Below, one piece after another: positions 50,394-59,068 of a DNA stretch of 64,000 nt. How positions within the stretch are numbered: position 1 is the first letter of the stretch; every line of letters starts with the position of its first letter. This stretch comes from Sthenelais limicola (taxonomy: Eukaryota; Annelida; Polychaeta; Phyllodocida; Sigalionidae), in the NCBI GenBank assembly GCA_942159475.1, contig OW804098.1, positions 8,884,773 to 8,948,772 on the forward strand. Reading direction: 5' to 3'. Under the pieces are notes generated by a model. It saw only the letters and a program-made list of their open reading frames with translations, searched no databases and was not told the origin of the DNA. A program made the translations under genes and the position numbers.

Positions 50394-50615
50394 GGGTCAG
50401 AGTTTCAGAAAATGCACAATTTGCCTTCACCATTCGTCTCAAATAACCCTCATTTGAGACAAAAATGAGCTACAAAATGCATCAGAACTGATACGTTAAA
50501 TACCAAATATACGGTACTCAAATATACCTGATATTCATCATTTTCCAGTCTAATTTAGGAAAAATTTCCTAAATGTGTAGAGCTGCCAATTGTGCATTTT
50601 CTGAAAATCCTATCC
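50394..50615 (+). mobile_element. F1 MITE copy 42, subfamily A
   Basis: Lacks the CAGTTTAACATAAC stretch through a small deletion. Right end CCTATCC. Confidence 0.82.
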
Positions 50616-50621
50616 ATATAC

Positions 50622-50849
50622 GGGTCAGATTTTCAGAAAATGTATAATTGGCAGCTGTACACTTTTAGGAAATTCTGCTAAATTTTGCTGCAATTTGGTC
50701 AATACTAGGTAAATTCTAATATATTTGGCATTGCATTGATTCTAGCAATCTGTTTAGTTAGTTTAAACTGCATTTTGAACTTTATTTTCGTCGGTAATTC
50801 AGGTTATTTGAGAGGATTGGCGAAGACAAATTGTACATTTACTTAACCC
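50622..50849 (-). mobile_element. F1 MITE copy 43, subfamily B, tail to tail with copy 42
   Basis: Six bases separate the two copies, which have opposite orientation. Right end shortened (TTTACTTAACCC). Confidence 0.82.
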
Positions 50850-50859
50850 ATATACGTAC

Positions 50860-51240
50860 TAGTTTTGAGGTCATATGGGTTAAGTGTTAGAATATCAACT
50901 CCACTTTGTATGTTGTAAGGAAACATTTAATATTTTCATCACACCTCATCCTGGCTTCAAAGTTGAATTATGCTAATTTTAAATTGTCACACATCCGCTG
51001 TAGGCCACTGTTTGGTGCCAGAATCATGTAACTGACTGACATAATGGTGTTTAAATGATCAAAGTTCACCGGTGAAGATCCATATAGCTGCAGGGTATAC
51101 GCCACAGTGTAATAAATCAGTGTTTAGTGCTTGGGTGGTTCACCCATAGGAGTGACATTTACTGCCTCTAGGCTAATAATGGTCGTTACCTGAGGCGCAT
51201 CGCAGGGTTTTCGCAATTATTTGATCAAGCTAAATTCATA
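50860..51240. other. Intergenic sequence, no gene seen
   Basis: No reading frame, RNA gene or repeat recognised. Confidence 0.35.
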
Positions 51241-51243
51241 TAT

Positions 51244-51478
51244 GGGTCAGATTTTCAGAAAATGTACAATTCACCTTCACCAATCCTCTCAAATATCCCA
51301 CATTTAAGACAAAAATGAGCTTCAAAATACAGTTCAACATAACAGAACTGATACTTTAAATCAATGCTATACCAAATATATTCAGATATACCCTGTATTC
51401 TTAATTGTTCAGCCTAATCTAGAAGAATTTGCTAAATGTGTAGATCTGCCAATTGTACATTTTCTAAAAATCTGACCC
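51244..51478 (+). mobile_element. F1 MITE copy 44, A/C intermediate
   Basis: AGCTTCAAAATACAGTTCAA joins A- and B/C-type words. ATAT flanks. Confidence 0.86.
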
Positions 51479-51658
51479 ATATATTTTTTTTACGGGAATT
51501 AAATCAGAATCTTTATATCAGTTGGCCTTCCCTTGTTGAGAGAAATTCAACGCATGTTCCAATGTATTGTTTGACTTGCTGTATAAACATCCTAAATAAA
51601 AAATAAAAAAATATATAATATGCCGTTGCTTATTAGTTTCGCAGGGATTTTCGACCAA

Positions 51659-51875
51659 TAGGGGACTTGCATAGCCGCCATTTTGAATCTAAATTCGCAT
51701 GGAATTATGGGACTAATGCATAGTCCGACAGTATAAAATCTATAGAAAACATGCCATGTTCAGCATGGAATATGTATCAATGCTTTAATGTCAATATCCA
51801 TGTGTTGTACATGTTTCCATAACACAAGACTTAATATTTCCCATCATGCATTTGGTTTGCATAATCATTTACCTA
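51659..51875 (+). mobile_element. F3 MITE, right part missing
   Basis: Starts TAGGGGACTTGCATAGCCGC. Continues to GCATAATCATTTACC, then loses the last ~130 bp. Confidence 0.78.
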
Positions 51876-51896
51876 TTTACTCAATTTCCGGATAAT

Positions 51897-52200
51897 CTAA
51901 CGGGAACATGACATTATCAGACCCACTACCGTTATATAGAACCCTCTCCTGTCTAGTACCAGATATCCCCAGCGTGGCCACTGATAATTGTTCATTTTAT
52001 ATCCACCCATAACTGACATAGCTGTCTCCTGGTTAGGTTTATAAGGTGCACTTAAATGTCTTCCAGGTTCGTCCGTGATGGGGGCTTGGTGCATGATGTA
52101 CACTGTACGCCCGGTTTCTATTAGCGTGCGGTTATTTATACCTAAAACAAGCAGCACACTTCCACCAACAACCTGTTCCTACCTATGCCTCACAGCAGCA
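51897..52200 (-). other. Possible coding fragment, unassigned
   Basis: A minus-strand frame of 86 codons, open further upstream, in GC-richer sequence (GINNRTLIETGRTVYIMHQ). No family recognised, and no good flanking splice pair was settled on. Low support. Confidence 0.2.
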
Positions 52201-52209
52201 GGCATATGG

Positions 52210-52432
52210 GGGTCAGATTTTCAGAAAATGTACAATTCACCTTCACCAATCTTCTCAAATAACCCACATTTCAGACGAAAATACAGTTCAACCTAACCAA
52301 ACAGATTGCTAGAATCAATGCAATGCCAAATATTCTCGAATTTACCTAGAATTGACCAAATTTCAGCCTAAATAAGCAGAATTTACTAAATGTGTAGTGC
52401 CGCCAATTGTCCATTTTCTGAAAGTCTGACCC
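52210..52432 (+). mobile_element. F1 MITE copy 45, subfamily B
   Basis: Lacks the AAGTTCAAAATA stretch. Right arm carries TTGTCCATTTTCTG. Confidence 0.85.
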
Positions 52433-52551
52433 ATGGGTATGTTAGAGAGTTAGAGCCCCCACCAGAGTTCACGTGAACCCTTATGTCTGTATTCCCGTGC
52501 CAGTGCACGCGTTTGCGGCTCCACAATTCCAATATCTAAACACAGGTAAAT

Positions 52552-52685
52552 GGGTCAGATTTTCAGAAAATGTACAATTCGCCTTCACCAATTTTCTCAA
52601 ATAACCCAAATTTCAGACGAAAATAAAGTTGCATTGATTTAAAGTATCGGTTCTGTTATGTTAAACTGCATTTTGAAGCTGACCC
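52552..52685 (+). mobile_element. F1 MITE chimera with internal deletion (copy 46)
   Basis: Begins as plus-oriented subfamily B through GACGAAAATAAAGTT. It then joins GCATTGATTTAAAGTATCGG, which is subfamily A in the opposite orientation, and ends abruptly at GCTGACCC. Confidence 0.8.
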
Positions 52686-52689
52686 TTGT

Positions 52690-53045
52690 ACTTTCAACAA
52701 TTTCCTTCCTCCGATGATTTGATTTGAAAAATATTTCCATTCAGGACTAAGGATATTACCTCACTGATGCTATTCTCAGAATTGCCTGATGTGACAAAAA
52801 ATTAATACAATACTTTAGAACATGCTCTACAAGATAACAATGCAGAAGTTAATATTTATATAAAGAGATAATGTAAATAATATACCACTTAAGGGAATAT
52901 ATTTAATTAATTAATGACAATGTTTCACAGACATGATAAGACAAGCCTTCAAATTTCCATTTGCGGGCAGACATATAAATATCAAAGCGAACAATAGTAC
53001 TGCAGGTTAAACCTAGGCAGTGATAGCATGACAAGAATAAAAACA
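52690..53045. other. AT-rich intergenic sequence
   Basis: No gene or repeat recognised. Confidence 0.35.
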
Positions 53046-53048
53046 TTT

Positions 53049-53947
53049 GGGGTGTGTTTCAGGAAAATGAGTCATAAATCGCAAAAAATGGTTTTTGAGA
53101 TATCATCATATTTGAAAAGATGAGATCAAGCGGATTCTAATGATAGTAAACAGTCTAATAATCTAATACGTTTTTCTAGATTCTAAGTTTGATATTTGTA
53201 TTTTTGAATAAAAAAAAGTTTACAATATTTCCAGGGGGCAATAAATAGTAAAGTAACTAAATATACTCAATAGGAGGACCTTTAAAACGAAAGGATATAT
53301 TACATACATTGTCCTGAAATTTGATATATCGATCGATATATCTATAAGTAATAAACTCCCAAAAAATTAGAACATTCCAAGAAAGAGATCTTGTCAAATA
53401 AACACTTTAAAAAATATAACTTTTGCGACTTATGACTGTCTCTTTTCTGTCTCTCTCTGCCTTCTTCTCTGTCTCTATTTCCTGGGTATGATCATATACT
53501 GCCTCCCTCTCAGCTCTCCCGCCCTTGATATAACCATATTAAATGTGTTGATAAAGGCGTAAAGCAACCAATCTCACTCACTCACTCTCTCTCTCTCTCA
53601 GCTCTCCCACCCTTGATATAACCATATTAAATGTGTTGATAAGGGCATGAAGCAACCAATCTCACTCACTCACTCCCTCTCAGCTCTCCCGCCCTTGATA
53701 TAACCATATTAAATGTGTTGATAAGGGCGTAAAGCAACCAATCTCACTCACTCACTCTCTCTCTCTCTCAGCTCTCCCACCCTTGATATAACCATATTAA
53801 ATGTGTTGATAAGGGCATGAAGCAACCAATCTCACTCACTCACTCCCTCTCAGCTCTCCCGCCCTTGATATAACCATATTAAATGTGTTGATAAGGGCGT
53901 AAAGCAACCAATCTCACTCACTCACTCATTTCCCTGGAGCACATCAC
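53049..53947 (+). mobile_element. F2 MITE copy j with a tandem array in its right terminus
   Basis: The left end and body are typical up to TTTTGCGACTTATGACT at about 53437. The expected CATTTTCC continues only after ~500 bp as ACTCATTTCCCTGGAGCACA. The array at 53437-53935 lies in between. Confidence 0.85.
53437..53935 (+). repeat. Alternating 80-90-bp tandem array (A-B-A-B-A)
   Basis: Five units of CTCAGCTCTCCC(G/A)CCCTT, then GATATAACCATATTAAATGT and GCAACCAATCTCACTCACTC. Type A has CCGCCC with GGCGTAAAG; type B has CCACCC with GGCATGAAG. They alternate strictly, so a two-unit block was amplified. CT and ACTC microsatellite runs join the units. Confidence 0.93.
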
Positions 53948-54257
53948 ATTTGTTAAAAACCTAGGTAGTATAGCGTGGTGCTCTATCAGTAGAAAACGGT
54001 TGGGATATGATGGGGCCAACAAGCGAGCAGTCGGGGACTATTTTTATGCAGTAAGCTGATTGATTGCGTGCCGGAAACTGATACTCTAGTCTCGCGAGTA
54101 AATAGATATTGTGCGTGAACAATCCTTGCGCGAGATACTTCCGCCTTCCACCTTCTTTCATATATTATTTGATCTAAATATCGTTTTATATTATAACGAT
54201 CACAAATGAAATATCAAGAAATATAAAGAATGTTGCTGATTAAACCGGTCACTATAT

Positions 54258-54492
54258 GGGTCAGATTTTCAGAAAATGTACAATTCAACTTCAACAATCC
54301 TCTTAAATAACCCACATTTCAGACGAAAATAAAGTTCAAAATACAGTTCAACCTCACCAAACAGATTGCTAGAATCAATGCAATGCCGAATACACTCGAA
54401 TTTACCTAGTATTGACCAAATTGCAGCCTAATTTAACAGAATTGATTAAATGTGTAGAGCTGCCAATTGTACATTTTCTGAAAATCTGACCC
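54258..54492 (+). mobile_element. F1 MITE copy 47, subfamily B
   Basis: ATAT on both sides; flanking CACTATAT and ATATAGTG extend it as a palindrome. Confidence 0.88.
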
Positions 54493-55370
54493 ATATAGTG
54501 TAACTGGTGACGCTTTCTTCTATGGATAAACTATAGTTTCCCTTTTTTTCCAAATTCACAAGATGCGTAATTTCTATTGACATATATTGCATATATGGGA
54601 AAGTTAAGGAACGGTATATAACTACATATCAAAGTGTTTAACTAGCGAAAGTGAAAAATATATATCCTAAAGAAATCTACCTACTTTAAATTACTAGTAA
54701 TAGGTTTAAACTATTATAATAGTTCATATCTAACGCCTCATTCTATTGAGGCAGGATATGAAAAGTAGACAGATAAGTAGAAATAAAAAGTAGAAATGTA
54801 ATTATGTTCATCATTAGTGTATCGTATGTAAAACCTCAACCAAAACCTATACTGACCGCATACATTGACAACTAATGTCATTCTCTTTACTCTTTAATCA
54901 ATCTTTCTAGCTTGCAATGCTAAAGTACTAACTTGAATTAATATTCATTGGCTCTGACCAGCAGACAAGGCCACCACATACACTTGTGATGATTTATGTC
55001 TCTTTGCTATATTTACCTAAAATTTGTATCTGTATGTTCTATATGTATGTATATTATCTAGTCTAGATCATTTTCTAAATTCAGGGGTACTTGGAAGACC
55101 AGTACATATTACTGAAAATGCTCCTTTTTTTCATCCCTTCATATTAAACCTCTAGTCCACACTTATATTTACATTGTAGATGTCTTATGGAAATAAAAAT
55201 CTATTATTATTATTATTATTTTTAAGTCCAATGTATACCTATGTGCAGGTAGCAATAAAGTTTGGGCTACCAACAAAACTCAATTGATGTTTCGAAATGT
55301 ATTCGTATCTATCTACATGAGCTGAGGTGTACAGTAGAGGCATTGAGAAAACAGTAAACACTCTATAGGT
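54493..55370. other. Intergenic; retroposon-like 3' tail at 55060-55222
   Basis: GGAAATAAAAATCTATTATT followed by ATT repeats at about 55190-55222 looks like a non-LTR 3' end with a microsatellite tail. Nothing else recognised. Confidence 0.35.
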
Positions 55371-55560
55371 CCAAACCCTCAGCACTCTAGGTCCAAACCC
55401 TCAGCACTCTAGGTCCAAACCCTCAGATCAGATAAGAATGGTATGTCAGCCCACTTCGCTAATCGGTTTCCTGGCCTAGGACTCGGCGTTCAAATACTAA
55501 TAGGAATATAATGACACTTTGCGGTCTTAATGGAATTACAATGACACTTTGCGGTTTGAA
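55371..55560. repeat. Dispersed repeat, copy 2, with a 22-23-bp triplication
   Basis: CACTCTAGGTCCAAACCCTC plus AG occurs three times at the left, then continues as at 24325-24485. ATGACACTTTGCGG is also repeated at the right. Confidence 0.72.
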
Positions 55561-55940
55561 GCGAGAGGCTTTCCCTTCCTTTGAAGGGACTCTCTAAACT
55601 TTGGGCATAGACTGTAAATATCTTAAGACCCGGTAGTTCCAGGAATATTCATCCGCAACACACACCATTCTCTGTGAGTAAACGATTGCATTCTTTAAGA
55701 AAATATCCGCATCTTACCAGCATATAACTATCCATGCTGGGATTCTGAGACAATATATATACTGGATATCAAAGTAGAGCCATTCTCTGGAAGAACTGGC
55801 GAATTCAAAGTTGTATAATTTTGTATGAACCAGACATGGAAATCCTTTGTGCAGCAAGATCAGCATAATAAAGAATACTTGAATTGAATTGAATTTAAAA
55901 GGCAAAACATGTAGCAGCAGAATGGGCCTATAATTCCTAC

Positions 55941-56045
55941 CTTGCAAGAAGACGCGTAGAGATGTGTATAAGTGTGAGTTTAAGTTCCTGTGTACAGAAC
56001 AAAGCTAGAGTGACCAGAGGCTTCTCCGTGCTCCTGAGTGAGTGA
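55941..56045 (-). other. Candidate non-coding first exon, minus strand
   Basis: About 30 nt below the TATA-like box a ~100-nt GC-richer stretch ends at TTGCAAG followed by GTAGGA, a possible donor. No ATG-led frame of note. It is on the same strand as the small HSP, whose start-codon exon has an upstream acceptor, so the two could be joined across an 18.8-kb intron. Another unseen gene is equally possible. Confidence 0.3.
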
Positions 56046-56069
56046 GGGGCTGGGAGACTGGGCGCTGAC

Positions 56070-56075
56070 TTTATA
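56070..56075 (-). promoter_or_regulatory. TATA-box candidate
   Basis: GGTATAAAGTCAGCGCC on the minus strand, in a GC-rich setting unlike the AT-rich background. No clear run of GAA/TTC heat-shock elements is visible nearby. Confidence 0.35.
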
Positions 56076-56149
56076 CCTACACACCCTCAGGGTGGTGAGT
56101 ATGTGAATAGCTGGGTCAGTGGGCGGGGGGAGTAGGGCGCGGGTATCGG

Positions 56150-56374
56150 AGGCTCAGATTGTCAGAAAATGTACAATTGGCAGCTCTACACATTTAGTAA
56201 ATTTGGCTGCAATTTGGCCAATACAAGGTAAATTCGAGTATATTCGGCATTGTACTGATTCTAGCTATGTGTTTGGTTAGGTTGAACTGTATTTTGAACG
56301 TTGTTTTTGTCTGAAATGTGGGTTATTTGAGAGGATTGGTGAAGGCGAATTGTACATTTTCTAAAAATCTGACC
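56150..56374 (-). mobile_element. F1 MITE copy 48, subfamily B
   Basis: Left end AGGCTCAGATTGTCAG; right end CTGACCAG. Lies ~75 bp upstream of the TATA candidate. Confidence 0.83.
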
Positions 56375-56574
56375 AGTAGGAATGCATCGGGAGGAGCTCC
56401 AGCTGCGGGGAGGAGGTGCTCAACGCCATAGGGGTAAATGAAAATAGGGATTACTACATGGTTGTTTCCCACACAAAAAGAAAATTCCAAGTTTGCTTTG
56501 TTCGGCACATCCGGATGGCATTGGAGGATGATAGTGTCGGGGGAGAAGATGCATAGACTTGGCGCAGACCCTTT

Positions 56575-56600
56575 TCAATTATTACATTAGTGTTCTGTAT
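56575..56600 (+). repeat. Direct duplication, left copy
   Basis: TCAATTATTACATTAGTGTT then CTGTAT, directly before an F1 copy. Partner at 57153-57178. Confidence 0.8.
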
Positions 56601-56835
56601 GGGTCAGATTTTCAGAAAATGTACAATTGGCAGCTCTACACATTTAGGAACTTCTGCTAAATTAGACTGAAAAATGATGAATACCAGGTACATCTGAGTA
56701 TATTTGGTGTCGCATTGATTTATAGTATTTGTTCTGTTATGTTAAACTGCATTTTGAAGCTCATTTTTGTCTTAAATGTGGGTTATTTGAGAGGATTGGT
56801 GAAGGTGAATTGTACATTTTCTGAAAAACTGACCC
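56601..56835 (-). mobile_element. F1 MITE copy 49, subfamily A
   Basis: Flanks GTAT and ATAT. Followed by a T-rich, AATAAA-type tail in inverse orientation (TATTTAAAGATTTTTATTCA). Confidence 0.87.
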
Positions 56836-57152
56836 ATATATACTTCCTTTTTTGTATTTAAAGATTTTTATTCAGACAAAAGCATTGTGAAACAAGTACA
56901 TTATTCTGAGAATTTGCTGATTCTAATTTAACCAAATATTTATACAATCTATATTGAAGATGTTACATCATATCACAAAAAATGTTATATTATACCTAAA
57001 GAAGTGGAAATATAATAAAATAAAATACATCGATGTATAAATACAAACACCAGCGCGTTGTTCAACATCATGACATTCCTATTAGTTTTTAGATATATTT
57101 CTTTCTGTATCTATTATATTTTTAAAAAATCAATTAAATTTTCAAAAAAAAA

Positions 57153-57178
57153 TCAATTATTATATTAGTGTTCTGTAT
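57153..57178 (+). repeat. Direct duplication, right copy
   Basis: TCAATTATTATATTAGTGTT then CTGTAT. F1 and about 300 bp of AT-rich sequence lie between it and the left copy. Confidence 0.8.
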
Positions 57179-57294
57179 ACCTATTTATTAATTTTATCAT
57201 ATAGTTTCCTTAAATGTCTGAATGGGTATGATTATAAAAGAACACACAATCCAGATCCGATCCAGCCTATGACCCCTATAGTTTTCTCTATCTA

Positions 57295-57869
57295 TAGGGG
57301 ATTTGCATAGCCGCCATTTTGAATCTTGATTCGCATGGAATTCTGGGACTAATGGTACGGTCTAAAATGTATAGAAAACATGTTATGTTCAGCATGAAAT
57401 ACGTATCAATGCTCTAATATCAATATCCATGTGTTATCCATGTTTCATAACACATGTCCCAATCTTTCCCATCATGCATTTGGTTTTCACAGATAAGTTA
57501 TACAAGCTCCGATATTGGTGAAAACATTGTTGCATTTTTCGATAAAAATCTTGCCAAATATTTGTATCTCAGATTTCAACAGAATACATCCCATGATGCA
57601 CTGTACATACATGGGTCATTTTCTCCGAAAATGTACAATTCACCTTCACCAATCCTCTCAAATAACCCAAATTTCAGACGAAAATAAAGTTTAAAATACA
57701 GATCAACCTAACCAAACATATTGCTAGAATCAATGCGATGTCAAATATACTCGAATTTACCTAGTATTGACCATATTCCAGCCTCATTTAGCAGAATTTA
57801 CTACAGCTGCCAATTGTACATTTTCTGAAGATCTGACCCACATGCGCATTGGTACATACAACTCCCCTA
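57295..57869 (+). mobile_element. F3 MITE interrupted by F1
   Basis: TAGGGGATTTGCATAGCCGC at the left, CATACAACTCCCCTA at the right. The break at 57613-57839 has ACAT on both sides. Confidence 0.83.
57613..57839 (+). mobile_element. F1 MITE copy 50, subfamily B, nested in F3
   Basis: Left terminus GGGTCATTTTCTCCG. Target duplication ACAT. Small deletion before the right arm. Confidence 0.86.
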
Positions 57870-58030
57870 TTAAACGACTCAGAAGTGCAAGAATGTTGAA
57901 ATGCTGCCAAGTCATGTACATATGTGTTGTAATGTCTGTGGGTGTTCCTCCCTCCTTAAGATGTGGGACAATTAGGCAGCCTCGGGCGGGATTCACAGAT
58001 GATGCATCATACCCAGTGATGACAGATTAT

Positions 58031-58056
58031 ACTATAGCCATCAACTGTCATAATAT
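58031..58056 (+). repeat. Direct duplication beside F1, left copy
   Basis: ACTATAGCCATCAACTGTCA then TAATAT. The right copy at 58284-58314 has an extra TTAGC. Confidence 0.75.
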
Positions 58057-58062
58057 GCATTA

Positions 58063-58278
58063 GGGTCAGATTTTCAGAAAATGTACAATTCAACTTTGCC
58101 AATTTCAGACGAAAATAAAGTTCAAAATACAGTTTAACCTAACCAAACAGATTGCTAGAATCAGTACAACGCCGACTATTCTCGAATTTACGTAATATTG
58201 ACCAAATTTCAGCCTAATTTAGCAGAATTTACCAATTGTATAGAGCTGCCAATTGTACATTTTCTGAAAATCTTACCC
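58063..58278 (+). mobile_element. F1 MITE copy 51, subfamily B
   Basis: Lacks the CCTCTCAAATAACC stretch by a small deletion. Right end TTACCC. Confidence 0.85.
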
Positions 58279-58283
58279 TTATT

Positions 58284-58314
58284 CTATAGCGATCAACTGT
58301 ATTAGCCATAATAT
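58284..58314 (+). repeat. Direct duplication beside F1, right copy
   Basis: CTATAGCGATCAACTGT then AGCCATAATAT. Confidence 0.75.
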
Positions 58315-58710
58315 ATTACACTACTCTGTTACCAGACCAATCGATACACTTCATTCAAGTGAGCCATGTTGATAGATCTAATCGTTATCATTCAACAATT
58401 TTAACATGTTTCAGATTTATTCCACTCCTGGGATTATGAAGGATTATTCGGCTCTGTCGTCTTTATTATTATAGATTTTCAGGATGGTATAAGATAGACA
58501 CAATACCCAATAAGACACTGAGAGATAAAGTTTTGTTGTTGTTGTTTATTCATTCACGACCATACATGTTTTGAGGATGGGTTGTCTCCTTCTTCAGTGG
58601 AGATTTTATTATTATACACAACCTTTTAGATTGGATACCCACATTAAAAACCGTAATATAGATAAATAGAGCAACTGCAATAAACTATAAAAAAAGAAGA
58701 TTGGTGTAAA
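58315..58710. other. Intergenic sequence, no gene seen
   Basis: Contains a TTGTTGTTGTT run near 58535. Nothing else recognised. Confidence 0.35.
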
Positions 58711-59056
58711 TAGGGGAGTTGCATAGCCGCCATTTTGAATCTTGATTCGCATTGAATTATGGGACTAATGGTACAGTGAAAAATGTATAGAAAACATGCC
58801 ATGTTTAGCATGTAATAATTATCAATGTTCCAATGTCGATATCCATGTGTTTTACATGTTTCTATGACACAAGTCCCCATCTTTCCCATCATGCATTTGA
58901 TTTTCATAGATCATTTACAAAAGCTATGATATTGATGAAAACATTCTTGCAATTTTCGATAAAAATGTTGTCAAATATTTATATGTCAGATTTCATCAGA
59001 ACCCATGCCAGCATGCACTGCAGTAGACATGCGCAGTGAGACATGCAACTCCCCTA
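58711..59056 (+). mobile_element. F3 MITE, complete
   Basis: The best F3 copy, 346 bp from TAGGGGAGTTGCATAGCC to CATGCAACTCCCCTA. The outer TA is compatible with a TA target but cannot be proved without an empty site. The satellite starts 12 bp further on. Confidence 0.86.
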
Positions 59057-59068
59057 TTGCAGGTAGGT

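Noticed and set aside
50194..50457. Recurring peptide [16 protein letters not shown] in many frames across the window
   Set aside because: This is the translation of the F1 right arm (GTACATTTTCTGA side) in one frame. Its repetition follows the MITE, not a gene family.
51897..52157. Minus frame with GINNRTLIETGRTVYIMHQ
   Set aside because: GC-richer and plausible in composition, but no family is recognised and the boundaries are unclear. Listed only at low confidence.
56150..56374. Heat-shock elements supplied by F1 upstream of the TATA candidate
   Set aside because: The TTTTCAGAAAA terminus is near-palindromic, but does not give alternating GAA/TTC units at 5-bp spacing.
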